Source: Bacteroidota bacterium (GTDB lineage Bacteria; Bacteroidota; Bacteroidia; Cytophagales; Cyclobacteriaceae). Taken from it: a stretch of DNA of 8,044 nt. The notes under the pieces were generated by a model. That model worked only from the letters and a program-made list of their open reading frames with translations. It did not search any database and was not told where the DNA came from. The stretch lies in contig JAHEMS010000018.1 in assembly GCA_024643595.1 (NCBI GenBank), positions 1-8,044 of the forward strand, written 5' to 3'. A program made the position numbers and the translations under genes. Below are positions 1-6,022 of the stretch, piece by piece (position 1 is the first letter of the stretch; every line of letters starts with the position of its first letter).

Positions 1-904
1 GCTTATCCCGCAAAGCCGTTGTTTCCGATAGCATGTTGAACACTTCGATGGAAGCGCCAGTAATTGATGGTGCCAATGTATTTGAAAACAAGTATGGCCG
101 AGAGCGCTGACGCAACATTTCAATGATTTCCTTGTGGCCAGAAGTAAATCCCCCGGAAGCTCCTCCCAGTGCCTTGCCCAACGTCCCGGTGATTATATCA
201 ACACGACCTAATACGTCACGATATTCAGGAACCCCACGACCAGTCTTGCCGATAAACCCGGATGAATGACACTCATCCGTCATCACCAATGCTTCATATT
301 GATCAGCCAGATCACAAATTTTATCCAACTGAGCAATGGTACCATCCATTGAAAACGCCCCATCTGTCACGATAATGATTTGGTTTGCCCCTGCTTTTCT
401 TGCCTCATCCAGTTGCAGCCTTAAATCATCCATGTCGTTATGTTTGTAGCGGTATCGCATGGCCTTACACAAACGCACACCATCAATAATCGAAGCATGG
501 TTCAACTCATCTGAAATAATGGCATCCTTTTCATTCAACAGTGGCTCAAAAACACCTCCATTAGCATCAAAAGCTGCCGCATATAGGATCGTATCCTCGG
601 TACCGAAAAATTCAGAAATTTTTTGTTCCAGTTCTTTATGGATGTCCTGGGTACCACAAATAAATCGAACGGAAGACAAGCCATAGCCATGTGTATCAAT
701 GGCGCGTTTGGCCGCTTCGATTACCCGAGGGTGTGAGGACAAACCCAGATAATTATTGGCACAAAAGTTTATCACCTCATGCCCATCCTGCGTTTTGATA
801 GCTGCACCCTGCGGGGTAACTATTATTCTCTCCTTTTTAAACAAGCCCGCTTCGCGAATTGATTCTAGTTCCTTGTGCAACGAAGGCTGAAGTCTCTTGT
901 ACAT
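1..904 (-). CDS. kbl: Glycine C-acetyltransferase (2-amino-3-ketobutyrate CoA ligase), C-terminus cut by left edge
   Basis: PLP-dependent enzyme of the alpha-oxoamine synthase family. It cleaves 2-amino-3-ketobutyrate with CoA to glycine and acetyl-CoA, the second step of threonine degradation in the cytoplasm. I translated the reverse strand from the ATG at 904-902: 301 residues are visible of about 397 usual for the family, so roughly the last 95 lie outside the window. Visible landmarks are NYLGLSSHP (51-59), GYGLSSVRFICGTQ (73-86), NHASIIDG (135-142, with the PLP-stacking His136), DECHSSGFIG (210-219, with Asp210 for the pyridine nitrogen) and TGTLGKALGGASGG (239-252). Lys244 is the expected Schiff-base lysine and has the same number as in E. 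coli Kbl. The gene starts three bases after the stop of the 84-aa gene upstream, so the two are probably co-transcribed. The divergent neighbour tdh supplies its substrate. No frameshift is seen in the visible part. The related enzymes BioF and ALA synthase are less likely given the neighbour. Confidence 0.95.
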   Translation of the reverse strand, partial: MYKRLQPSLHKELESIREAGLFKKERIIVTPQGAAIKTQDGHEVINFCANNYLGLSSHPRVIEAAKRAIDTHGYGLSSVRFICGTQDIHKELEQKISEFFGTEDTILYAAAFDANGGVFEPLLNEKDAIISDELNHASIIDGVRLCKAMRYRYKHNDMDDLRLQLDEARKAGANQIIIVTDGAFSMDGTIAQLDKICDLADQYEALVMTDECHSSGFIGKTGRGVPEYRDVLGRVDIITGTLGKALGGASGGFTSGHKEIIEMLRQRSRPYLFSNTLAPSITGASIEVFNMLSETTALRDK

Positions 905-907
905 AAA

Positions 908-1162
908 TTAATTGATTTTAGGTTTTAGTTTTATTACCGGCTTAGGCATCGGCGTATTTGACTTAGCCACAGTGTTAATTTCAGGCAATTCCAATAAATA
1001 CTTTCTTCGGATTGGATTAATGAGGTAAAGATTTCGTGCTGTAAAACTGGCCGGACTCATTACTTCAAATTGAGAATTCCATTCATTCCAAAGAAGCGGC
1101 TCGGCCTTGCGAAAGGCTTCACTATTTATTTTTTTACTAATCAGGTACTCTTCAAAATTCAT
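908..1162 (-). CDS. Small conserved-looking protein of unknown function, first gene of the kbl operon
   Basis: An 84-residue protein of unknown function. The first 60 residues look like a compact, mostly helical domain with many aromatics (EEYLISKKINSEAFRKAE, then W25, W28, F32, F40 and an NLYLINPIRRKY segment at 44-55). The last 19 residues form a basic, proline-containing tail (K67 onward, PMPKP and KLKPK) that is probably disordered. There is no signal peptide, membrane segment or cysteine, so it should be cytoplasmic. The TAA stop at 910-908 is three bases from the kbl ATG, which argues for co-expression with glycine C-acetyltransferase. I recall similar short proteins in other Bacteroidota but cannot name a family. 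A regulatory or nucleic-acid-binding role would fit the basic tail, but that is a guess. Confidence 0.75.
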   Translation of the reverse strand: MNFEEYLISKKINSEAFRKAEPLLWNEWNSQFEVMSPASFTARNLYLINPIRRKYLLELPEINTVAKSNTPMPKPVIKLKPKIN

Positions 1163-1172
1163 CGCTTAAATC

Positions 1173-1182
1173 TACGATCGTA
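1173..1182. repeat. 10-bp perfect palindrome upstream of the 84-aa gene/kbl operon
   Basis: TACGATCGTA is its own reverse complement and is the only G/C-containing block in an A/T-rich spacer. It lies 11-20 bases upstream of the ATG of the leftward 84-aa gene and overlaps the weak leftward -7-like box. This is a plausible place for a dimeric repressor to bind. A 10-bp palindrome can arise by chance, so the operator role is inference. Confidence 0.35.
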
Positions 1183-1224
1183 ATTGATAATTCGCACATC
1201 ATAAATTTTAATAACTTCACCGTG

Positions 1225-1238
1225 TATTCAATTGAATA
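1225..1238. repeat. 14-bp perfect palindrome immediately before the tdh start codon
   Basis: TATTCAATTGAATA is a perfect 14-bp inverted repeat with no spacer, ending one base before the tdh ATG. It covers the expected transcript leader, so a bound protein could block transcription of tdh. With no loop it is a poor RNA hairpin, which favours a DNA-binding role. Its sequence differs from the 10-bp palindrome on the other side of the spacer, so the two need not be sites for the same regulator. Confidence 0.45.
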
Positions 1239-1239
1239 A

Positions 1240-2199
1240 ATGAAAAAAACAAAGATACTACTTATTGGCGCAGGTGGACAGTTAGGCTCAGAACTGACTC
1301 AGGGGTTGTGGAAAATATATGGTCAGGAAAATGTAATTGCATCTGATGTTAAAGATGCAAAGGGCATATTGAAGGAAGGCCCTTATGAGAAATTTGATGT
1401 CATGCTTCGCGACAGGCTGTATGAACTTATCCGCAAACATGAAATAACTCAAATTTATCATCTTGCTGCCTTACTTTCTGCCACGAGTGAGAAAGATCCA
1501 AGATGGGCCTGGAAGCTGAATATGGAAAGTCTGTTATTTGTATTGGAGGCTGCCCACGAATTAAAGCTTCATAAAATCTATTGGCCCAGCTCCATCGCTG
1601 CCTTTGGACCAACTACTCCAAAGCAAAATACCCCACAAGACACCATCATGGATCCTACCACCGTGTATGGCATTACCAAACTTGCCGGTGAACGATGGTG
1701 TGAATATTATTTCAGAAGGTATGGAGTTGACGTACGTAGTCTTCGCTATCCTGGATTGATCGGCTATAAAACCATACCTGGAGGCGGCACTACTGATTAT
1801 GCTGTGGATATCTACTTTAAAGCAATACGAGAAAGGAAATATGAGTGCTTCTTGTCCGCTGATGCTTACCTACCAATGATGTACATGGATGATGCCGTTA
1901 AGGCAACTATCGATCTTATGGAAGCCCCGGCAGAGCAAGTTAAAATCCGGTCCAGTTACAATATTGGTGCAATGAGTTTTTGTCCTGCACAGATTGCTTC
2001 AACAATTAAGAAATATATCCCCGATTTTACAATTACGTATAATCCGGATTTTAGGCAAGTTATTGCCGATTCATGGCCCAAGTCGATTGACGATTCAGCC
2101 GCAAGACAAGATTGGGGTTGGAAACATCGCTTCGGGTTGGAAGAGATGACAGAAGATATCATTAATAATTTGGAAAAAAATCCGGCTTTTTTAGGTTAA
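1240..2199 (+). CDS. tdh: L-threonine 3-dehydrogenase, short-chain (SDR/epimerase-like) type
   Basis: NAD-dependent cytoplasmic enzyme that oxidises L-threonine to 2-amino-3-ketobutyrate, the substrate of Kbl encoded divergently next to it. The 319 residues form an extended-SDR fold. The nucleotide-binding loop is GAGGQLGSEL (10-19), Asp36 at the end of beta-2 is placed to bind the NAD ribose, and HLAALLS is at 74-80. The catalytic residues sit in PSSIAAFGP (116-124) and YGITK (143-147; Tyr143 and Lys147). The family-specific stretches RYPGLIG (169-175), GGGTTDYAVDIY (181-192) and LPMMYMDDAVKA (211-222) separate it from ordinary UDP-sugar epimerases. This type is unrelated to the zinc-dependent Tdh of E. 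coli and is the form known from Flavobacterium and other Bacteroidota. The ATG directly follows the 14-bp palindrome and has no Shine-Dalgarno sequence. Length and ends look complete. Confidence 0.95.
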   Translation: MKKTKILLIGAGGQLGSELTQGLWKIYGQENVIASDVKDAKGILKEGPYEKFDVMLRDRLYELIRKHEITQIYHLAALLSATSEKDPRWAWKLNMESLLFVLEAAHELKLHKIYWPSSIAAFGPTTPKQNTPQDTIMDPTTVYGITKLAGERWCEYYFRRYGVDVRSLRYPGLIGYKTIPGGGTTDYAVDIYFKAIRERKYECFLSADAYLPMMYMDDAVKATIDLMEAPAEQVKIRSSYNIGAMSFCPAQIASTIKKYIPDFTITYNPDFRQVIADSWPKSIDDSAARQDWGWKHRFGLEEMTEDIINNLEKNPAFLG

Positions 2200-2259
2200 A
2201 AGGATCATTCAATTCGAAAAGGAAATAAATATTCTGCTCGAAAATTGGCTCATTCTGAC

Positions 2260-2267
2260 CATATTTG
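2260..2267 (+). promoter_or_regulatory. Possible -7 box for pyrH-frr
   Basis: CATATTTG matches five of the six fixed positions of the Bacteroidota -7 element TAnnTTTG. It lies in the 98-bp gap between tdh and pyrH and would give a leader of about 24 nt before the pyrH ATG. I do not see a well-placed TTTG or TTG at -33, so this is weak. The gap itself suggests that pyrH has its own promoter. Confidence 0.25.
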
Positions 2268-2297
2268 CGAGGTTAAAAACGAGAATAAATCCTAAAC

Positions 2298-3005
2298 ATG
2301 AAGTATAAACGCATTCTACTTAAACTCAGCGGTGAAGCGCTTATGGGCACGGGCTCAAAAAGCAATATCGATCCTGCCGTGCTCGAACAATATTCCGCTG
2401 AAATAAAAGCGATCAAAGAGCTTGGAGTGGAAATTGCCATTGTCATTGGCGGAGGAAATATTTTTCGCGGAGGCCAGGCTGAAGCATTGGGAATCGATCG
2501 CGTTCAAGGTGATTATATGGGGATGCTGGCTACCGTAATCAACGCCATGGCGCTTCAAAGCGCTTTGGAAAGACATGGAATGTTCACCCGTTTGATGGCT
2601 GGTATTAAAATGGAACAAGTGTGCGAACCCTTTATAAGACGCCGAGCAATACGGCACCTTGAAAAGGGCAGAATTGTAATTTTTGGAGCTGGTATTGGGA
2701 ATCCATATTTCACCACCGATTCCACCGCAAGTTTACGGGCAATAGAAATTCAGGCAGGCGTAGTACTAAAAGGAACACGGGTTGATGGTGTGTATGATAA
2801 AGATCCCGAAAAGTTTCCAGAGGCTGTGCGCTATCATCAATTGAGTTTTCAGGAAGCTTATTCGAAAAAATTAAACATTATGGATATGACGGCCTTTACC
2901 CTTTGTCAGGAAAATAAGCTGCCGATAATTGTATTTGATATGAATAAGAAGGGCAATCTCATTCGAGTGGTCAATGGTGAAGACGCAGGAACATTAATCA
3001 GTTGA
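2298..3005 (+). CDS. pyrH: UMP kinase (uridylate kinase)
   Basis: Hexameric cytoplasmic enzyme of the amino-acid kinase family that phosphorylates UMP to UDP with ATP, an essential step in pyrimidine nucleotide synthesis. At 235 residues it has the normal bacterial length. Visible motifs are the N-terminal KLSGEAL (9-15), the glycine-rich GGGNIFRG (51-58), GDYMGMLAT (71-79, with Asp72), FGAGIGNPYFTTDSTA (129-144) at the UMP/ATP site, and KGTRVDGVYDKDP (158-170). All expected catalytic blocks are present and no break is seen. The ATG gives the canonical N-terminus (KYKRILLKLSGEAL). It is followed after 20 bp by frr, the usual bacterial order, although the common upstream partners rpsB and tsf are absent here and tdh precedes it instead. 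Confidence 0.97.
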   Translation: MKYKRILLKLSGEALMGTGSKSNIDPAVLEQYSAEIKAIKELGVEIAIVIGGGNIFRGGQAEALGIDRVQGDYMGMLATVINAMALQSALERHGMFTRLMAGIKMEQVCEPFIRRRAIRHLEKGRIVIFGAGIGNPYFTTDSTASLRAIEIQAGVVLKGTRVDGVYDKDPEKFPEAVRYHQLSFQEAYSKKLNIMDMTAFTLCQENKLPIIVFDMNKKGNLIRVVNGEDAGTLIS

Positions 3006-3025
3006 TAAAATAAATTTGATTGTTT

Positions 3026-3580
3026 ATGGAAGAACTTGAACTCTATCTGGAAGAAGCCTTGGATCAGATGAATAAGGCGATGAATCATGTTAATCATGAA
3101 CTGGCAAAAATCCGCGCAGGCAAAGCAAACCCATCCATGTTGGATGGTATTCAGGTTACCTATTATGGTGTAATGAGTCCACTTAACCAGATTGCGTCAA
3201 TTACAGCGCCGGAAGCACGCACATTATTTATTAAACCCTGGGAGAAAGGGATTATTCAGGAAATTGAAAAAGCCATCATGGTGGCAAACATCGGCTTGAC
3301 CCCTCAAAATGATGGCCAGCAAATCATCATTAACATACCCATGCTTACTGAGGAGCGCAGAAAGCAATTGGTTAAACAGGCCAGTCATGAGTGTGAACAT
3401 GGTAAAGTAAGCGTGCGGAGCATTCGAAAGGAAACCAATGAACAACTGAAGAAAATCAAAGGCGTTTCCGAAGATGATTTAAAAAATGCTGAAGATGAAG
3501 TGCAGAAATTAACAGATGACTTCATGATAAAAATCGATGCCTTATTGAAAAAGAAAGAGGCCGAGATCATGACTGTGTAA
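3026..3580 (+). CDS. frr: Ribosome recycling factor
   Basis: Works with EF-G to split the post-termination ribosome into subunits so that it can start again; cytoplasmic and essential. The 184 residues match the family length of about 185. The protein has the usual two-domain layout: a three-helix bundle made from residues 1-29 and about 106-184, and an inserted beta domain between. Diagnostic stretches are KIRAGKANPSMLDGI (28-42), PWEKGIIQEIEKAI (71-84), NDGQQIIINIP (95-105), LTEERRKQLVKQA (107-119) and the basic VSVRSIRKE (128-136). I chose the ATG at 3026 because it gives the family's normal N-terminus; an in-frame TTG six bases upstream (3020) would add two residues and is unlikely. It lies 20 bp after pyrH and probably shares its transcript. 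Confidence 0.96.
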   Translation: MEELELYLEEALDQMNKAMNHVNHELAKIRAGKANPSMLDGIQVTYYGVMSPLNQIASITAPEARTLFIKPWEKGIIQEIEKAIMVANIGLTPQNDGQQIIINIPMLTEERRKQLVKQASHECEHGKVSVRSIRKETNEQLKKIKGVSEDDLKNAEDEVQKLTDDFMIKIDALLKKKEAEIMTV

Positions 3581-3672
3581 TGGTAGCAGGAAATTGAAAG
3601 GAATAATTAAATGTCTTTTGTTTTTTAAACAAATTCATAGTTCAATTACGAATTGACATTTGTCCATCAATC

Positions 3673-4449
3673 ATGCACCCTATCCTTTATGAGTCCGAAT
3701 CCCTAACCCTCTACACGTATGGATTTTGCATTGCCATTGGGGCATTGCTTGGTTTCTCTTACATGTATTGGCAGGGTAAAAAGGAATTTGGATTAACCTT
3801 TGATCAAAGTAACAACCTCTTCATCATGCTTGTGCTTGCCGGAATAATTGGCGGCAAGCTATTCCTCATTTTTGAAGATCCTGCTGAATACCTGCATAAC
3901 CCGAAACGCCTTTTTTCAGGTAGCGGATTTGTATTCTATGGCTCTTTGCTGCTGGCTATTCCGATCATGCTTTGGTACTTCAAAAAAATAAAAATACCCG
4001 TAATGGGTATGCTGGATGTTATGGCCATTGTTACCTGTATTGTGCATGGCTTCGGACGCATAGGATGCTTTATGGCAGGCTGTTGCTATGGAATACCAAC
4101 TAATAACTTTCTGGGTGTGATTTTTACAGATACGAAATGTCAGGCCGAACCACTAAATACTGCCTTGCATCCCACTCAACTTTATGAGGCTGCATTAATC
4201 TTCACCATAATGATTGTGCTTTGGTATTATCGATCTGGGAAAAAATTTGCCGGACAACTTTTTCTGCTTTATCTCATCGCATATGCACTTGGAAGGGCTG
4301 TCCTGGAGATTTTCAGAGGAGATATCCAAAGGGGTTTCATTATTGAAGATATTTTATCCAACTCTCAATTAATATCTCTTTGTGTGATAAGCCTTGCGGG
4401 TTACTTCTATGTTAAATTAAATAGAAAGGCTAATTTGTATCGACATTAA
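3673..4449 (+). CDS. Prolipoprotein diacylglyceryl transferase (Lgt) family protein, non-canonical active-site variant
   Basis: A 258-residue multi-pass inner-membrane protein with about seven hydrophobic segments and the overall Lgt layout. Canonical Lgt transfers diacylglycerol from phosphatidylglycerol to the lipobox cysteine of prolipoproteins. Family features present are YGFCIAIGALLG near the N-terminus (Tyr16), HGFGRIGCF (125-133, with Arg129 in the place of E. coli Arg143), HPTQLYE (166-172) and ALGRAVLEIFRGD (205-217). The classical signature GRxGNFxNxExxG is changed: the segment reads GRIGCFMAGCCYG (128-140), so E. coli Asn146, Asn149 and Glu151 become Cys132, Ala135 and Cys137. E. 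coli His103 appears as Tyr89 in GFVFYGSL. This GCCYG form occurs elsewhere in bacteria, and I have therefore withheld the symbol lgt. It could be a working transferase with altered chemistry, a paralogue with another substrate, or the only Lgt here. Two genes follow at 4 and 5 bp, suggesting an operon. Confidence 0.85.
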   Translation: MHPILYESESLTLYTYGFCIAIGALLGFSYMYWQGKKEFGLTFDQSNNLFIMLVLAGIIGGKLFLIFEDPAEYLHNPKRLFSGSGFVFYGSLLLAIPIMLWYFKKIKIPVMGMLDVMAIVTCIVHGFGRIGCFMAGCCYGIPTNNFLGVIFTDTKCQAEPLNTALHPTQLYEAALIFTIMIVLWYYRSGKKFAGQLFLLYLIAYALGRAVLEIFRGDIQRGFIIEDILSNSQLISLCVISLAGYFYVKLNRKANLYRH

Positions 4450-4453
4450 CATT

Positions 4454-4870
4454 ATGGAAAAATCTAACTGGCTTCAGAACCTAAAAACTTCGACCATGAA
4501 ATGGCTTAAACGTATTTTAATCATACTTCTGCTTGGCGGAATAGCTGTGTTTAGTTTCGCGTATTGGGGTTCATACTCGGAGGGCGTTCGATCGGGAATA
4601 GTAATTAAGATCAGCAAGAAAGGATTCGTATTTAAAACCTACGAAGGTCAACTTAACCTCCAAACATTTGGCGCCAATAAATCGCCAAATCTTGTCTCAG
4701 AATCATTTGATTTTTCGGTTGAAAGTGACCGTGAAGATGTCATAAAAATGCTAGAGGAAGCCTCACTAAGCGGAGAGCGTGTGAGTTTGAAATACGTTGA
4801 ACGTTTAGTAAAATTTCCATGGCGTGGAGACACCAATTATTTTGTCATTGAGGTAGAGCGTGTTAAATAG
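4454..4870 (+). CDS. Small single-pass membrane protein of unknown function
   Basis: Unknown function, 138 residues. A basic stretch (KWLKR, 16-20) precedes one hydrophobic segment at about 21-38, which looks like an uncleaved N-terminal anchor (N-in), with the remaining 100 residues probably on the periplasmic side. That part looks beta-rich, with YSEGVRSGIVIKISKKGF (41-58), KTYEGQLNL (61-69), FDFSVE (85-90) and a closing block FPWRGDTNYFVIEVE (121-135). I recall similar proteins in Bacteroidota, some carrying the label 6-phosphogluconate dehydrogenase; nothing here supports that label, since there is no Rossmann motif and the protein is far too short. The start is ambiguous: the ATG at 4454 is four bases after the Lgt-family stop, while the ATG at 4496 (residue 15) would give a more typical anchor beginning MKWLKR. 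Tight spacing on both sides indicates co-transcription. Confidence 0.8.
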   Translation: MEKSNWLQNLKTSTMKWLKRILIILLLGGIAVFSFAYWGSYSEGVRSGIVIKISKKGFVFKTYEGQLNLQTFGANKSPNLVSESFDFSVESDREDVIKMLEEASLSGERVSLKYVERLVKFPWRGDTNYFVIEVERVK

Positions 4871-4875
4871 ATATC

Positions 4876-5928
4876 GTGGCAACTATTATCCTATACGGCT
4901 CCTACGGTTACACAGGCAGACTTATTGCCCAGGAGTGCAATGAAAAAAAACTCAACGTAATTCTTGCCGGACGCAATAAAGAATCACTCAAAAAGCAAAG
5001 TGAAGAAACAAATTACCCGTTTGAGGTAGTGGATATTTCTGATGATGCCGCTTTAAAGAATCTTCTGAAGAAAGGGTCGGTGGTTATTCACTGTGGTGGG
5101 CCTTTTCAATATACGGCCAAAACTATGGCCGATGCTTGCCTTGAAACAAAAACTCATTACACCGATATCACCGGCGAACACCAAGTGTTTGAATTACTGG
5201 CGGGCTATGATCAAAAAGGTAAAGAGGCAGGCATTACCATCATGCCCGGTACTGGATTCGATGTAGTTCCCTCGGATTGTCTTGCCCTTCACTTAAAAAA
5301 TCGTATGCCATCAGCAACGCATTTACAGCTGGCTTTCACGATGTCGAAAGGTGGACTTTCAAGGGGCACATCCAAGACCATGACAGAAGGACTTGGCAAT
5401 GGAAGTTTGATTCGCAAGAATGGAGTACTTACTCCTATTAATCTGGGTAAAAAAGTATTAGCTGTTGACTTCGGGACATTTACATCGCCCGCATTAAATA
5501 TTCCATGGGGCGATATCTCAACAGCCTGGAGAAGTACGGGAATTCCAAACATAGAAGTTTATACCGGTGCCACTCCTTCCATGATCAGGAATGCGAAACG
5601 GAGTAAGTACATTAACTGGCTTCTACGAACAAGAATAGTAAAGGATTTTATGTTGAAAAAAATTGATAAGAAGCCTGCCGGTCCCAGTGAAGAGAAAAGA
5701 AATTCAGGCCGCAGTTATCTGTGGGGAAAAGTGTGGGATGCTACCGGCAAAGAATATGAAAGTCGGCTTGAAACCCTAAGTGGTTATTTACTCACAGCGA
5801 AAACATCTGTTCTTATTGCTCAAAAAATTATAAACGGGAATTTCAAATCCGGATATCAGACGCCCGCCATGGCCTACGGTGAGGATCTCATTTTGGAAAT
5901 CGATGATACCAGTCGAAAGGATCTCTAA
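4876..5928 (+). CDS. Saccharopine dehydrogenase-like NAD(P)-binding protein (trans-acting enoyl reductase type)
   Basis: A 350-residue oxidoreductase of the saccharopine dehydrogenase NADP-binding superfamily; the substrate is unknown. The N-terminal Rossmann fold shows YGSYGYTGRL (7-16) and the second-strand AGRN (31-34), whose arginine suggests NADP(H) preference. CGGPFQ (73-78), HYTDITGE (94-101) and PGTGFDVVPSDCLA (124-137) are characteristic of the group that includes mycobacterial trans-acting enoyl reductases and eukaryotic saccharopine dehydrogenase-like oxidoreductase, rather than of true lysine-pathway saccharopine dehydrogenases. The C-terminus (SGYQTPAMAYGEDLILEI) also fits. The start is a GTG at 4876, five bases after the preceding stop, giving a natural N-terminus directly before the first beta strand; no ATG is better placed. 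Its position behind two membrane-protein genes, together with known relatives that reduce lipid acyl chains or sit on lipid droplets, makes a lipid substrate plausible but unproven. Confidence 0.85.
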   Translation: MATIILYGSYGYTGRLIAQECNEKKLNVILAGRNKESLKKQSEETNYPFEVVDISDDAALKNLLKKGSVVIHCGGPFQYTAKTMADACLETKTHYTDITGEHQVFELLAGYDQKGKEAGITIMPGTGFDVVPSDCLALHLKNRMPSATHLQLAFTMSKGGLSRGTSKTMTEGLGNGSLIRKNGVLTPINLGKKVLAVDFGTFTSPALNIPWGDISTAWRSTGIPNIEVYTGATPSMIRNAKRSKYINWLLRTRIVKDFMLKKIDKKPAGPSEEKRNSGRSYLWGKVWDATGKEYESRLETLSGYLLTAKTSVLIAQKIINGNFKSGYQTPAMAYGEDLILEIDDTSRKDL

Positions 5929-6022
5929 GCATATTTTTTTTCGTATAAACGAATCGTGAGTTATTTCACTGACCAAATAAACTATTAAAATCCACCCTAC
6001 GCTTCAACGGAATAATTATGAA

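Larger units (their letters stand above)
1163..1239. promoter_or_regulatory. Divergent control region between the kbl operon and tdh
   Basis: This 77-bp A/T-rich spacer must hold both start sites of the divergent threonine-degradation genes. Rightward, TAAATTTT at 1202-1209 matches the Bacteroidota -7 consensus TAnnTTTG except for its last base and would leave a leader of about 24 nt before the tdh ATG. The nearest upstream TTG (1184-1186) is 15 bp away, slightly closer than usual. Leftward, the reverse strand reads TAGATTTA at 1174-1167, also one mismatch from the consensus, but it is so close to the ATG that it would give an almost leaderless message. Two perfect palindromes flank the region and are listed separately. 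That the spacer is regulatory is fairly sure; the individual boxes are weak. Confidence 0.5.

Noticed and set aside
459..686. 75-codon reading frame on the forward strand
   Set aside because: It lies wholly antisense to the well-supported kbl coding sequence and its translation is serine-rich and shows no family features.
2355..2657. 100-codon reading frame on the reverse strand
   Set aside because: It is antisense to pyrH, which is continuous and conserved here; there is no spacing or motif support for a second gene.
3617..3633. Inverted repeat TTTGTTT-TTT-AAACAAA after frr, as a terminator
   Set aside because: The stem is almost all A/T and would be very weak, and no T-tract follows it. 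Such a pairing is easily found in an A/T-rich spacer.
3655..3662. GACATTTG as a -7 promoter box for the Lgt-family gene
   Set aside because: It has one mismatch in the fixed positions, no -33 partner at usable distance, and would start transcription only a few bases before the ATG.
5933..5953. T7 run plus TTCGT-ATAA-ACGAA hairpin between the convergent genes, as a terminator
   Set aside because: For the rightward genes the T-run comes before the stem, and for the leftward genes the stem is followed by A, not T. The five-pair stem is also short. No convincing terminator is visible in 5929-6022.
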